Assembly (NCBI GenBank): GCA_021432635.1
Contig: MU270016.1
Location: forward strand, 714,324 to 778,323
DNA length: 64,000 bases
Direction of reading: 5' to 3'
DNA from: Thozetella sp. PMI_491
Lineage: Eukaryota > Ascomycota > Sordariomycetes > Chaetosphaeriales > Chaetosphaeriaceae
Made by a program: the position numbers and the translations under genes. This document shows, one piece after another, positions 12,098 to 24,506 of this stretch (within the stretch, counting starts at the first letter, position 1; the number at the start of each line of letters is the position of its first letter). The notes under the pieces were generated by a model. That model ran no database searches, had not been told where the DNA came from, and saw nothing but the letters and a program-made list of their open reading frames with translations.

Positions 12098-14093
12098 ATG
12101 CCTTTGAACCTCGGGTTTTCTCTCTTCCCCTTTGCGGCAAAATCAGAGCCGTTCACCTGCAAGGATGAACCGATCGAAAATCAGAGACCACTCAAGGTAA
12201 GGGTGGTTGGGGCTGGCTACTCGGGCGTTTACCTCGGGATTCGTATCCCTCAGCGTCTTCGAAATATCGACCTGCAGATATACGAAAAGAACAGCGGGAT
12301 CGGTGGTACTTGGTGGGAGAATCGATACCCAGGTTGTGCCTGCGATATTCCTGGTAAGACATCTGAATCCTCAATTGGTCGGTGGTTGACGTCAGCACTC
12401 ATAATTACCACTAGCACACTCGTACCAGTATTCCTTTGAGCCAAATAAGGAATGGTCTGCGTACTACGCGCCGTCGGCAGAAATTTGTGATTATATTCAA
12501 GGAGTAGCTGAGAAATATGGTGCCACACGATTCATAAAGTTGAACCACAGAGTCACCAAGTGTGTGTGGGATAACGCCCAGAATAAATGGCAGGTACTCC
12601 ACCCCGGTATACTAGATATGCTCGCTGACACGTTGTTCGATAGGCATATATCAGTCACACGTCTCGACACGGGAGAGAGTTTCACGGAGGATGCCGATGT
12701 TATGATTATGGCAAGAGGGAACCTCAACACGATGGCTTGGCCAAAGATACCTGGACTGGACAAGTTCAAGGGCGAAAAGATGCACTCGGCAGCCTGGAAT
12801 GACAAGTGAGTAGTGCGATGCATACAAGTTTGCAGCCGTGGTAACTGACTGTTAAGGTATGACTTTCGCGGGAAGAAGATCGGTGTTATAGGGGGCGGCT
12901 CCAGTGCAATTCAGATTGTACCGGAACTCCAGAAAGTTGAAGGCGCCCAGCTAAGCTGCTTCGTGCGAAACCAGACTTGGATCTGCAACCGGTTTGGCGA
13001 GCAATTAATGGAGCAGCTCGGATGGAACCCCAATGAATTGACAAGTAAGAGGTCTATCTTGCCGCCGCAACTTACCTCTTTCTAGTCAACTGACGGTATC
13101 ATAGTTGAGGGGCCACGTCGCACGGAACTCATGAATAGCGAGGAGGAATACCTGAAATTCCGCAAGCTCATCGAGGACGACGGAAACCTAGTCCACGAAT
13201 CGAGCATCCGAGGGTCAAAGATGCAGAACGAACTCTTAGAGACATTCTCCAAGATCACCAAAGATCGATTAGCCAACAACCCGGAGCTCCTCAGCATGTT
13301 TTCACCCAAGTTTGGAATAGGCTGTCGAAGACTCACTCCAGGCCCCGGCTACTTGGAGGCACTAGGCGAACAAAATGTTGAATTTGTCACCACGCCCATT
13401 CAGTCAATCAACAAGACCGGCCTTCAGCTCCAGGATAAGAGACAAGTGGACGTCGACGTCATTGTGTGCGCAACCGGGTTCAATACTTCCGCCGTTCCAC
13501 CATTCGAAGTGATCGGCAAAGACAACAAGACTCTCGCTCAGAAATTTTCTCCGTTTCCGCAGACGTATCTCTCCATCACCGTAAACGGGTTTCCTAATTT
13601 TTTCACTATGCTTGGCCCTAACTCGGCTATCGGAGCAGGTTCCCTCACAGTTCTCCTCGAGGCGCAAGGCGACTACATTGTCAAATGCATTCGCAAGCTG
13701 CAGAAGGAGGACTACTCGTGGATGATGCCGAAGGAGGAAAGAGTGAGAGACTTCTCGGATTACGTGGGAGAGTATTTCAAAAAGACTGTGTATTTGGATG
13801 ATTGCAAGAGTTGGTACAAGATAGCGGGGGGGCGAGGAGATCGCATCTCAGCGCTGTGGCCTGGAAGCATCCTTCACGCCCTCGAGACGTGGAGAGCACC
13901 TAGGTGGGAGGACTTCGAGTACGGAAGCCGCGATCACAACCGCCTTAGGTGGCTTGGGAATGGCTGGAGTGTCTGTCTATTGGAGGGTCAGGGCGATCCA
14001 TCATTTTACCTGAACCCTGGTGTCGTCGATGTACCGCCAGTAAACATGCCTGAATCCGACCCTGCTCTCCAGGCTAGGCCGTACTCTCACTGA
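12098..14093 (+). CDS. Baeyer-Villiger monooxygenase (flavin-binding, NADPH-dependent)
   Basis: FAD- and NADPH-dependent enzyme expected to insert oxygen next to a ketone, giving an ester or lactone. Exons 12098-12353, 12415-12606, 12655-12805, 12857-13044 and 13105-14093 join to 591 residues from ATG MPLNLGFSLF. The FAD Rossmann motif is GAGYSG (38-43), followed by GGTWWENRYPG (69-79). The BVMO fingerprint FxGxxxHxxxW is intact as FKGEKMHSAAW (187-197). The NADPH Rossmann motif is GGGSSA (212-217), and CATGFN follows in the C-terminal half. The 48-bp third-frame intron 12607-12654 could also be read through in frame, lengthening the protein by 16 residues; I prefer splicing because it restores a typical WQV...TRLDTGE region. 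Substrate unknown. Confidence 0.92.
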
Positions 14094-14543
14094 GAAATAT
14101 AGCTTCCGTAATTCCATAGGATGTCATTCTTTGGGTCATTATTGTTATCTGTCCAATTATTTTTTACCTCGGTTGCATAATGCGAGGTCGGCATGGGCAA
14201 CCACGGCGTCCGAGCATGTGGGCTGCAGGCATTCTACGTCGGTGTCACTCCGAGAGCGGTGCCCGCTAATGATGGCCTTTCACTCTCGGCAATGACTCGG
14301 GATTCGTAATGCATATCATGAATTTAACTCTAGATATCTCGGTAGCCCGTTCGATAGACAGCTAAAAGGAAATCAATGGGGCAAGTCGGGGAAGAGACGC
14401 GCTGATAGCCGAATCGGCCGACAGATCCAGGGGCTATTCGCCGACGATGTGTTGAACGGCCGTGCGAGAGTTACACGTAGGCCATAGCAATTTGGCCGAT
14501 GCATCTTGCTTAGCTGTATTTACTTGTCCATGACTGTCTTCCC
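14094..14543. other. Intergenic between BVMO and cupin
   Basis: 450 bases without a supported gene; probably the BVMO 3' UTR and the cupin promoter. Confidence 0.45.
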
Positions 14544-15287
14544 ATGTCTGATCTAGTGTACTCGATTTCTCCTTCTGTGTCTGAAGCTGCCCGGCGTCTC
14601 CAAGCTCGTCGAAAGCCGTCGCCAATTGATAAGATGCTATCTTTTCTGCGCTCTCCGCAGCCACCGCGCACCAACAATGCGGGCAACAACCCTATCGTAT
14701 ATGAGAAGGGCCGCTCATCGGTCACATTCCGAGGACCTGGATCCGACTACATCATGACGCACCGAATCCCACCTAGCACCAAAGAGCACGGTGTTTCGAT
14801 TGTTGCTCCTCCACATCATTACCATATTTACCAGGACGAATTTTTCCATGTACAGTCCGGTGTCGGCCACTTCTTTCGCGGGTTTGACAAGGAGCCGTTT
14901 GCTGTTTTGTCAGGCGATCCAGGAGCGACCTCTTCAGCCTCCGTCCTTGCCGGTAACTTTCACCGGTTCGAAAATGCCACCCAGTCGGAGGACCTCGTGG
15001 TTGATATCCACCTGACGCCCGAATCCTACGAAAACGAACAGAGATTCTTCCGCAACTTCTTCGGCTACCTCGACGACTGTAGAACTGCGGGGGTGGCACC
15101 AAGCCTCTTCCAGCTTTTGGTGTTTCTCGAATCGGCCGACACCCCGGTAGCCATACCTATGCCCTTCAATTGGCTGGCCCTCTTGGCAAGTCGCTGGTTT
15201 ACTACGCTGGGCGCGTACTGGGGTCGGTGGATGCTGGGCTACAAGCAGAGTTACCTAGAGTACTACGAGGAGGGGAAGTTGAGGTAG
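14544..15287 (+). CDS. Cupin-domain protein (RmlC-like jelly roll)
   Basis: Intronless, 247 residues from a true ATG. A single cupin domain spans roughly residues 50-165. Motif 1 reads PPHHYHIYQDEFFHVQSGVG (89-108) with His91/92, His94 and Glu99 as likely metal ligands. A motif 2-like segment, LAGNFHRFENA, follows and keeps one His. The C-terminal third is unusual for a small cupin: hydrophobic and aromatic, ending in FNWLALLASRWFTTLGAYW and GYKQSYLEYYEEGKLR, possibly a membrane-associated tail. Cupins of this size include dioxygenases, isomerases and non-enzymatic binding proteins, so the reaction is open. It sits in the same orientation between the BVMO and a hydrolase, which fits a pathway role. 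Confidence 0.82.
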   Translation: MSDLVYSISPSVSEAARRLQARRKPSPIDKMLSFLRSPQPPRTNNAGNNPIVYEKGRSSVTFRGPGSDYIMTHRIPPSTKEHGVSIVAPPHHYHIYQDEFFHVQSGVGHFFRGFDKEPFAVLSGDPGATSSASVLAGNFHRFENATQSEDLVVDIHLTPESYENEQRFFRNFFGYLDDCRTAGVAPSLFQLLVFLESADTPVAIPMPFNWLALLASRWFTTLGAYWGRWMLGYKQSYLEYYEEGKLR

Positions 15288-15712
15288 TTGGGCGACGGGC
15301 TAGGCGAAAGTGTTTCGGCGAACTTTGAACACACTAGGTACATACCAGGGAGAGTTCGCCTAGCGCCATGGATTGTGGAGCACGGCAGTCGCACAGATAT
15401 GCTGCTGTGGAGACATTCGGTCTACCGACCCGAGAAGATGTCGACTGCTGCAGTCCGCCTACTTGAGGCGGCGCAATGTCCCGCATTGGGTTAAATTCTG
15501 TTCGCGACTTGCCTTCAATAGAAACACTCCTCTTAATGCAAACGCCGGACGGTCTTTCTCAAATCTCAAATTTGCCCAAGGCGCAGAAGACATCTTAGAA
15601 TTGCCAAGTTGTAGGTCTCTTGTGGCGGACTAACACGACACCGCAGTCTTTCTACGCCCGGAAAACCCTAAGCTATCTCGTTTGCATAAGCACAGCTGGC
15701 CCATTTGCGGAC
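15288..15712. other. Intergenic upstream of the formamidase-type hydrolase
   Basis: 425 bases. The hydrolase frame stays open upstream to a TTG near 15620, but the first ATG is at 15713. No other feature seen. Confidence 0.45.
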
Positions 15713-16723
15713 ATGCCATCGAACCTCTGGGCATCAGTGGCTTGGTCGCCCGTACTGGACGCCAATGCTGGGGCCGGAAGCGCTGCAGTTTTAGGCTGGC
15801 ATAAACGACGCGTACCCTACGTAACTGGTGCGACCTACCTACAGACTTTGGATATCTGGGTTCCTCTGGCTCAAGACGGGAGCACGTTGACGCCTAGTGC
15901 GGATACGATACCCCCAACACAGCCTATGCCGTGGATCATTTACATCCACGGCGGTGCGTGGCGCGATCCCAAGGTCGACTCATCTTCTTTCGAGCAGACA
16001 GCGATCCGTCTGCTCAACAGCTTAGCCAACGGCGAGGCAAATATCGCGGGCATGGCGTCGATTAACTACCGTCTCTCGTCGCACCCCATGCATCCAACAG
16101 ACCCTTCACCCCCGCGCGACGCTGCCGTGCCTACAGATGAAGCCCGCACCGCTCGGCATCCCCAGCACATATACGACGTTCTGGCCTCCCTGTCGTACCT
16201 GCAAGAACTTGGAGCGGCGAAGAATTACATATTGGCAGGCCATAGCTGCGGGGCAACTCTGGCGTTTCAGGTTGCAATGAATAGCTCCCGCTGGGCGCTG
16301 AATCAACGAGTTGAACTAACAAAGCCAAACGTGCTCGTAGGGCTGAATGGCTTGTACGACTTGCCAGCCTTCCTTGCAGAGCCTGACGATTCCCATAAGG
16401 CCCTGGTTCCTGTTTACCATGCCTTCACCAGCGGTGCTTTCGGCGAAGACAAAGCCGCTTGGACGGCGGTATGCCCGACTGTGGTTCAGGATTGGGCAGC
16501 AGAATGGCCCGAAGGCGGGCGCTTTGTACTCGTACAGAGCCGCGCAGATAGCTTAGTTCCATATTCCCAGCTGGAAATCATGAGAAAGTCGCTCGAGGCT
16601 TCGACGCCTTCCACGTGGACCGTCGACGAGTTGGCGGCAGATGGAGACCACAACGAGCTATGGAAGACAGGTGGTAGGCTGTGCGAGATACTTCTGGAAA
16701 TTGCTCAGGGGTGGAAAGTGTAA
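15713..16723 (+). CDS. Alpha/beta hydrolase of the kynurenine formamidase (BNA7) type
   Basis: Intronless, 336 residues from ATG 15713. It has the alpha/beta-hydrolase layout of fungal kynurenine formamidases: HGGAWRDP oxyanion loop (79-86), nucleophile elbow GHSCG with Ser178, likely acid Asp279 in QSRADSLVP, and base His313 in GDHNELW. The middle section IAGMASINYRLSSHP and HPQHIYDVLASLSYLQE also match that group as I remember it. In the known pathway this enzyme hydrolyses N-formylkynurenine to kynurenine on the way from tryptophan to NAD. It may be the ordinary cytosolic housekeeping enzyme that happens to lie here, or a paralogue acting on an ester made by the BVMO; the sequence alone does not decide. 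Confidence 0.84.
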   Translation: MPSNLWASVAWSPVLDANAGAGSAAVLGWHKRRVPYVTGATYLQTLDIWVPLAQDGSTLTPSADTIPPTQPMPWIIYIHGGAWRDPKVDSSSFEQTAIRLLNSLANGEANIAGMASINYRLSSHPMHPTDPSPPRDAAVPTDEARTARHPQHIYDVLASLSYLQELGAAKNYILAGHSCGATLAFQVAMNSSRWALNQRVELTKPNVLVGLNGLYDLPAFLAEPDDSHKALVPVYHAFTSGAFGEDKAAWTAVCPTVVQDWAAEWPEGGRFVLVQSRADSLVPYSQLEIMRKSLEASTPSTWTVDELAADGDHNELWKTGGRLCEILLEIAQGWKV

Positions 16724-17305
16724 ACGATTAGATGGGCATAGAGTAAATAAATAGTCACGGTATCTGGGGCTCTCCCTAGCGCAAGTCAAGCAAGTTGTGT
16801 TCATGACAAGAAGCATGTCTCCGTACTCAAACAGCGCGGCTAGACCGACCTAGAAAGCCCTATTGGCGTGAAACAATGCACTTGAAGGGGGAGGGGGGTT
16901 GTGGCGAAGCGAAGAGCCTGTCGGCGGACGAACACCGACGAGTTGGCCCTGATAACGAAAGTAGGCCTGCTAAAAAGGCGGTAGCGCTGCTGGATCCCCG
17001 CTATGCATGGCATTCCCGGCGCTGCCCCGCACGCCTTAGGGGCGGCCCATCAGTTCGGTTAGCTTAATGAAATGTGGATCAACCAGCCTCAGATAAGGCA
17101 TGGGACTTCACTACCACCTTGTCTTGGTCTAGCCGTGCAGACCCCCTCCCGTATTTTCGCTCCATGATAAACATCGGTTCACCTTTCCTCACCTTTCCTC
17201 ATGCACTGTTGGACTTCATATTTATAGAATTTGTACCGCCACTCGGCACTATCAACTCGCGACTGCCTTGGATCCTTGTACTTTGCTCAAAGCTTCCCAC
17301 TGTCC
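16724..17305. other. Intergenic upstream of the first Zn2Cys6 regulator
   Basis: About 580 bases without a supported gene. A short repeated CTCACCTTTCCT motif lies near 17179-17200. Probably the regulator's promoter. Confidence 0.4.
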
Positions 17306-19818
17306 ATGGATTCCTCGGAGAGCACCGAGAGACGTCACACCCGCCCCTATCGATCAAAGCGACATCGGCCCTGTGACGTATGTCGTAGACGAAAGCATGG
17401 CTGTTTTCTGGATGATGAGCCTCCCTGCCGTGTTTGCCGTAGCCTTGGAGCGGAGTGCACCTTCAATGATGCCCCCAGGAAAAGACCAGCGCACCCTCGA
17501 GTTCAGCCGCACTCCCCACCATCGCCTACATCATTGCATTCCACCGAGCCACCTCCCGGTCTAGGTGCGATCCAGGATGAGATATCCAACAACCGGCCAA
17601 GTCCCTTCGCCAGTGTTAACGATGGATGCGTCAGCTATTCTTTCAGTGCCGGCGCTGACGACCCGGACTTTGCTTTTCCTCAATCATCCCATCATGACTT
17701 TTGGCTCGCAGGCTCCTCTCTCCTGGACCCGACACTCGGGCTATTTCCGCCACTGGCCGATGAAGTCCTAGGGACGGATTCGCACCGACAAAGTCGGTTC
17801 GAGTTCCCTACCAGGCCAACGTCAGCAAACCAGCTGCACCAGCTCAGGGCGCCACCACTGATCCGCTCGGACAGCAACCGGGGAGACAACGAGCCTGAAG
17901 GCCTCGCCGTATCACAGCAGCCAGTGTGCTCGCTCGGGGATTCGGGCCGAGGCACCCCTACTCAGTATATGGTCTTATCGGGGGAAATGGATCCTTACCT
18001 ACTACGTCATATGCGCTTCACCGATCAGGGTAATTGCAACTTTGGCCATTTTCAGTATCGCAATTTGTCCCAGCAGATGTCGGATAGCGAGACACGGTTA
18101 GTTCCTGGTCACATCCCGGTCCAGTTTTTAATTTCTGGCGCCATATCGGAAAAGCCAAGCGCGGAGGCCTCTCATGGGTCTCTATCGAGCCTAGTATCAC
18201 CGGAAATGGGCGTGCGGTTGGTTAGCCTGTGAGTATCCGCTCCCTCCATGGGACGCCGAGCTATATGAATGTCATATAGCCTGTCTTAGGATTCGGTAGG
18301 GGTTACTGACTGACCTTTTTGCTCTAGCTTTCTTCGTTATGTCTTCCCTAGCCTCCCCGTCCTGTCAAGGAGCGGGCTAAAGGTCCGGCCAGGGACGCTG
18401 ATTCCAACGGTTGAGGCGCTAGAGACATTATCTCCTTACTTGCTAGCTGCTGTTTACGCCGCCGCCGAGCCATTTCGGCGCTACGACCCGGTACTGTGCG
18501 TAGCTTTGGCCGAGACTGTATATCCTGCCGCTGCTCTTTGGCGGTTTGCCTATCAAGGCATCCTGCGAGAAATGCAAACATCAAATCTTCAGGTTCTACA
18601 GGCGATTCTGATTTACACGCAGAGGGCGATAGACGACTCTACTGCCGCAACAGTGGATAACCCCGGCGATTGGCCCCTTCTGGGTTCCGCGATAAGTCTT
18701 GCGACGCGACTGGGCTTGCACCTGGACTGTCTTATATGGCCAATTCCACCCTGGGAGAGGAGGTTGCGTCGGCGGTTGTGGTGGATCGTGTACTCTGAGG
18801 CAGTCTGGCGCAGTTTGCTCCTCGGGCTTCCGCGATCCATCCCCACGGAGGACTGGGCCGTCAGCACTCTGGATGAGACCGACTTTGAGATTGACAATAT
18901 TGATTTCCCCCAGGAAGAGACAACCCGCCATGCACCCGGCATGCCCGGTCCATGTCCGTTTTGTCACCTGGGGCACGACTTCAAATATCTAGCCAGCTTG
19001 TCCGTGATTGCTCATGACGTTCACGGGGCATTTTACACCATTTCTGCCAATCAGAAAGTTGCCAGCGACTTCACGGCTTCGTTCGCAGTAGGCCAGCGCC
19101 TTCTAAAGAAACTGCAAGAGTGGAACCGTCGCTTGCCGCCGACACTCTCGACGGAGAACCAGTGCGACGTGGAACGGCGTCCATACTTTCACTCTGGCTC
19201 CGCCGCCCATCTTAAACTGGCATTTGTAACTCTTGAGGTGCTAGTACACCGTGCAATTCATCGCCCACTTGGCGCTTCCTCGTCTTTCAAGCCTGCTAAT
19301 CTGAGGACGCAACACGAGTATGACGATGCTGCATCGGGGAACAATGTAGTGGACATCCTGGGAGAAACTTACCCAGATCTTCCACACTTTATCCAAGACT
19401 CGATCGATTTGGCGAAGCGCGCGCTTGCGTTCACGCAACGTCTCGGCGTATACGATAGAAATAGTTTCGCATACTCCTGTGAGCTACCTTCTAAGATTTT
19501 CGAGGGATTACATACTAACAAGAGCACTGTTCAGGGGCTAGTGCATGCTTTGCTGCTATATCTAATTTCAACTTACTCCTCCTAGTACAAGCGCCAAATT
19601 TTCAGGTTGCAGGGGAGATGGTGACTGTTCTTATACGATGGATAATGATCCTGCGCGATCAATCTATCACCTTCACTTTCATACGGCTCGGATTACTACG
19701 GTTGGACTCCCTCCTATGGCTTGGGCTGGAGAAGTCTTTTCGTCTGCCAAGTCATGTCAAGGCTGTACTACAAAACGAGCCACTATCCAACTTTTCCAAT
19801 CGGACGCCTCATGTATAG
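17306..19818 (+). CDS. Zn2Cys6 transcription factor with fungal-specific middle homology region
   Basis: Nuclear regulator of 785 residues from three exons (17306-18228, 18328-19478, 19535-19818). The binuclear zinc cluster is N-terminal: C23-x2-C26-x6-C33-x7-C41-x2-C44-x6-C51, preceded by a basic stretch RPYRSKRHRP. A Ser/Pro-rich linker with acidic patches follows. The fungal-specific domain starts around FLRYVFPSLPVLSRSG and includes AAVYAAAEPFRRYDP, LGLHLDC and RRLRRRLWWIVYSEAVWRSLLLG. The last intron (19479-19534, branch CTAAC) is needed to reach the conserved C-terminus VQAPNFQVAGEM and LRDQSITFTFIRLGLLRLDS. It lies between the formamidase and the oxidase and could be the local pathway regulator; that is inference from position. 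Confidence 0.92.
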
Positions 19819-19930
19819 ATCAGATTAGAGAGTAGAAGTGATCTTTCTCTGAGGTCGAGCATCCTACTTCAGGTTTCAAACGTCCTGTCCTGGATAAACA
19901 GGCCTCAAGATACCTTCGACGGCCTTCATT
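19819..19930. other. Short convergent spacer
   Basis: 112 bases between the stop codons of the regulator and the oxidase; only 3' UTR sequence is expected. Confidence 0.5.
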
Positions 19931-21884
19931 CTACCGAAGTTTAAGATGGTCGGGTTGGAGTCCAGAAAAGACTCGGCCTGGATCATAAGCCTCCTGAATC
20001 TCCAATAGTCGTTGACGATTTTCAGCGGAGAACCCCGCATATATATCCTGGCCAGTCGCCGCATAGTTTGGGTAAATGAAGGGGTGATGGAGTCCCATTT
20101 GCTTTCCAAGTTCCACAGCCTTGGAAAGGATCGAGTTAGCCATGTTTTGAACCTTCTCATCGTCCTTCGCTGACTTGTAGCTAACTGTATAGCTAAACAC
20201 TGTAGAATATTGTCAGTTTCGTAGTAAAGGGGATAGCCCAGGGAAATGGCTATGTGAATTTGAATATTTACAGAATAGAGGACCATCCTCGGGGTCAATT
20301 CCAAAGGCATTGGGCCCATTTCTAGATACGGCGAGTTGATCCTTTGGTAGCAGTTGCAGATTCGTACTTGCTAAGGCGTCCGGCACAGTTAACCGGATCG
20401 AGTCTGTCTCGGTAATAATAATATCCCAAAACTTTGAAATAAGTTCCTTGTCAACTTTGAAGGTCGTGGTAGCCCAGTAGTGCCTAGAGGGAATTAGACT
20501 ATGGATTAAGAGACATCTGCCTTGAAGGACTAACCGAAGCCCACGTGGGTTTATACCGTCGCCCTCTTTAGTGAAGTCTGACATTGGAGCAAAGCGGTTC
20601 GTGGAGTAGAGGGTTGGAAACGCCGTCAGGTTTTCGAAAACCGGCGGCCGTTCTATTGCGGGGGCATAGAAGTAGGCGGCTCCGTGGATGTATGATCCAA
20701 TATTTGGGGTCCAAGCGAAGAAGATATAGGCGTGTGCAGCAGGGTCTGCATGTTCCTCCCTCGCTAAATCGACAAACGCCTGGATGAGGCTGTGTGATTC
20801 GGCTCCATAGCCCAGGCGAGCACCAAGTTTTTGAAACCATCGCGACGCAGTAATCGCTGCCGAGCGAAAACTCCAGTCGAATCGATCTTGTAAAGCCAGC
20901 GCCGCTCTTCTCTCGGGTAAGTCAGTCATGAAATTTACATTCATTCCGCCCCAGAGCGGCTCATCAGGGTGTGCCTCCAGGTCGAATCGAGTAACGATTC
21001 CGAAGTTGCTGTTGCCTCCACGAAGAGCAAACAAGAGGTCAGGGTGGGACTTTGAGTTGACTTCGGCTACTGTCCCATTTGGGAGCACAACCTATATCGA
21101 GAGGTTAGTTGGTGCTCGGGCGACGTACTGAAAAATGTATGCAAAACTAACCTGAAAGCCCAATATATTGTCCAGGGCCCACCCGTAACGCCGGGAAATG
21201 AATGAGAGCCCGCCTGTGCTGATTAGCAAGTGCTCGCAGTGTCGATAGAGAAAAATATACCCCCAAGAGCAACACCACCCACTCCGACAGAAGCGACTCG
21301 ACCTCCTACAACAGTAAGACCCTGCTGCTCTAGCTCCTGATACAGTTCTCCCCATCGTTTTCCGGGACCAACAGATACTATTTCTCGATTTTCAGACACC
21401 TTAACCTGGGCTAGGTATTTGAGATCAATGACCAGGCCATCCTGTCTATTTGAGACGCCAGTATTCGTATTATGCCCGCCGCTCTTGATCGCAAAAGAGC
21501 ACTGGTACTCTCTGATTGATCTAACGATGATAGAAACAGCATCCGCCGATCTTGGCTCGACAATGCAAAGAGGGGTTATTTGCTCTTGCTGAGCCGTAAA
21601 GTATTGTAGACCAAAGTTGGGAGGAAGATCCGGGTAGTGTGTGTAAAGCTCCGAGTGGTCAGCCATCTTTATTTGTGCACACTACGCTATAATTAGCCAG
21701 CCGTATATTATAGCAGGGTAGGTTGTATAGTTCAGCGACTCACTGCCTGATGACAGCGTGCGGTAGTACCATTTTCAGCCACAACGAGGGGAGCCTGGTT
21801 GTTTAGAAAGTTCAGTTCGGCTTGACAAGTGGCTAGATTCCCAGCTATAATAGCCAGCGAAACTGCGCAGTTCAAGGAGCGCAT
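19931..21884 (-). CDS. Secreted FAD-linked oxidase, berberine bridge enzyme (BBE)-like
   Basis: Flavoprotein oxidase, probably secreted. Six exons (21884-21744, 21666-21261, 21213-21152, 21091-20535, 20483-20272, 20199-19931) join to 548 residues. The first exon encodes a signal peptide (MRSLNCAVSLAIIAG...CQA). The FAD-binding PCMH domain contains SGGHNTNTG, whose His112 is the expected covalent flavin attachment site. It continues with VGPGKRWGELYQ, VGGRVASVGVGG, GLSFISRRYGWALDN and RGGNSNFGIVTRFDLE. The Cys used by plant BBEs for a second flavin bond is not seen in GRVASVGVGGVALGGG, so single attachment is likely. The C-terminal BBE segment has YPNYA, AENRQRLLEIQEAYDPGRVF. Known relatives oxidise sugars, alkaloids or secondary metabolites. 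It is convergent with the regulator; substrate unknown. Confidence 0.92.
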
Positions 21885-24091
21885 GATTTCTCTGGCCCGT
21901 TCCTAGTTCCAAAGGATTCAATGGTGGGCTTCTTTGGGAGTATCAGCAACCTTGGACTCGGTATCATTTGACTGGGCCTTACAGCAAACGCTACGGAGCA
22001 GCTCCTGGTGCGTTCGTCTGGAGTTTTGTACGTAAGGTAGTTATACAGCGATCCACGGACGTGAAGCAATCTCTTTACGAAGCTTGACAGATAACTTCGT
22101 TGAAACTTGGGTGCGAACAATCCTCTAGTAAAGAGATGAATGTCAAAAAGACGATGAAACGCGGAGGTAGGATGACGTGAGACAATCTCTTGTTATATTA
22201 GGGGCACTAGGTCTAATTATGCTTGTTCCTTGGCAGATTATAAACAAAATATTTAAAGGTCCTTGGTGCATTTACAACAATATTTGAATATATTTTGTCA
22301 CACGGAGACTTTTGGCACTCCCATGCAGCAGCGCCGCACCCTAGTGGCCGGAATTTTGCAGCTTGTGTTAAGTTTCTTGTGACTTGCTTGGGCCTAAAGC
22401 CGATGCACGTTCCATGCCTCCACTTCCGCCCTGAGCTCTTTTTGCCCTTCGATCACCCAGCTCCTTGGCATCTCTGAAAGCTGAGCGCGCGCCCAATTGG
22501 GGGCAGGGGGTTGCTCCTCACTCCATCGGGAGAGGAAAGAAGAGGCATTGCATGGAGACCTGTGGGGAGGGTTTTTCTTTTCTATACCAACTGCCCCTTA
22601 TTCATCTTGTTTCATCCACTGGAGGCTGCTTACTCTGGAGACTCACCCCTCGGATATGGTAACCCAAGGCAGGTGTTCTCGTTGTTAACAATAATGTAGT
22701 TATGCGCCCGGTAACTTCACCTCTGGCGAAGTAGCCACCTTCGAGAAGAAGCGAGAGGTTACCACCTTTGACCCATAAAAAGGGCGCCCTGATGGATGCC
22801 ATATTGAAGAGATAATGCCGATCTTGTTACTTTCCAAGAGAACAACCGACAACCTCCTACTATACGCTCCCGAGAATTCTGACATTATATTTGGATCGTC
22901 TACTTATCATGCGTCAGAAGAGACTAGCCAAGCGACCTTGTAGAATTCCCTCCTAGCTTACTTAGAAAGTCTTGTCAATAGGTACCCGGCTCAAGCCTTT
23001 GGAAATTCCTGCGCCAGACTTGCCGACCACGCGGTCGAGATTTCTAGCCCATGGTTGACTGTATACATTCTCAGGCAACGAATTTTATTTACTATCTAAG
23101 AGTAAACCGACAAAAATCTATGGCGCCTGTCCTCCACTAGGCCCAAGAAAAACGGGGACCCTACCCAGACCCTTAGCAAAGCAGATGATTGTATGCATTA
23201 TGCTTTCAATCGAGATAATCCGAGAATATGGAATATTAATTCTCAATGGTGTACATCCACATTGCTATCTCTTTCGGGTTCAATGCTACCATCAGCCGCA
23301 ATATCGGTGAGTATCAGTTATGGCTTGAATCGAACTAATATTGCCTTGCCATCTCTTGATTCCCTGGAAGGGGTGTATTAGAACTAATAATGCTATTTAG
23401 TCGACAAAGACCTACTTATCTCTCTCATGTCCTCAACCGACATTCTTCCAAGAGAAGCTCGACGAGCGCGATTGCAAAGAAAGCGACATAGAGAAGAAGT
23501 AATAGAAGCAATCATAGAAATCGGAACGTTACTCATTACTTACCTTACAATGGGCGACTCCTCCTGTTAGAGCTGCTTTTTAGGCGCTCTGAGGAAAATC
23601 GACCGTAGCCAGGTCTTCATAAGTTCATGATTAGCCCCGCTTACCTGAATCTTCGTAGACAAAAACAATTAGTAGGTCCAACAACCGTAGCAATATTACC
23701 CGAAGCTTTCACGTCTTTAAGCGGCACGGAAATAGCCCAAAGGGCAGGGGTAAAGTTATTTATGACTTAGTTGTGTAACTGGAGACAATTGCGAACAGCA
23801 ACTTTCACCGACAGGCGAACCGACCAATATCTAGAAAGTTCGGAAATCTGACCAGGATTGGCTCTGATACCTGCTGTAGGGGTGAGCCCTGCAGATACCA
23901 GGCGGGTTTCTCAAGGCAGCAGGTGGGTTTTATATCTCCAACTTAAAAAGGTAACCTAAAGGATGCCTTACTTGGATAGATTTCTCAATGCAGAAGGTGG
24001 GTGAACCCCCCCACCACTAGATAGCTTGCAACGATATTTGGACAATATCGCAAGTCCCTAACCACATCTAGATAGGTTCATATCCATGTTA

Positions 24092-24506
24092 CAGTGGGGT
24101 GTCATAAGTTTTCATACACCTGGATGTACCGAGAATCAACGCCAGCCCGTAATCGGACTAGCGCTCTGCGTCGCTTTAAGAGAAAATCTCACCACTAAAG
24201 AAGCCCTGTAACCACTAAAGATTTAGTGGTTAAAGAGACCTAAAAATTTATTTTAATACCCAGATGTCGCTATAATATAGTGATCATATCCAAGCAAAGC
24301 GATTGTCGCTCAATCACTAAAGATATAGTGAGTATAATGCACTGCTTCACTTTTATAGCGATTAGAACGTACTGTATTTTAGGAGGCTTTAGTGCCTCTT
24401 TAGCGATGTGATTTTTCCTTAAAGCAGCGTGGGGTACTAGTCCGACTACGGGTTAGCGTTGACTCTCGGTACATCCAGGTGTATGAAAACTTATGACACC
24501 CCACTG
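24092..24506. mobile_element. TIR miniature element (Tc1/mariner-like), 415 bp, flanked by TA
   Basis: Terminal inverted repeats of about 99 bp face each other; the outer 43 bases (CAGTGGGGTGTCATAAG...) are identical. Differences further in are mostly transitions. TA dinucleotides flank both ends (24090-24091 and 24507-24508), the target duplication of Tc1/mariner/pogo elements. There is no room for a transposase, so it is non-autonomous. The interior holds small palindromes such as ACCACTAAAG/CTTTAGTGGT at 24211-24230. Confidence 0.88.

Noticed and set aside
22683..22889. Possible solo LTR beginning TGTTAACA and ending TGACA
   Set aside because: The flanking five bases do not match, and no second copy is present in the window.
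23880..24010. Repeated TTTCTCAAxGCAGxAGGTGGGT sequence suggesting a small repeat array
   Set aside because: Only two copies at irregular spacing; no further structure.
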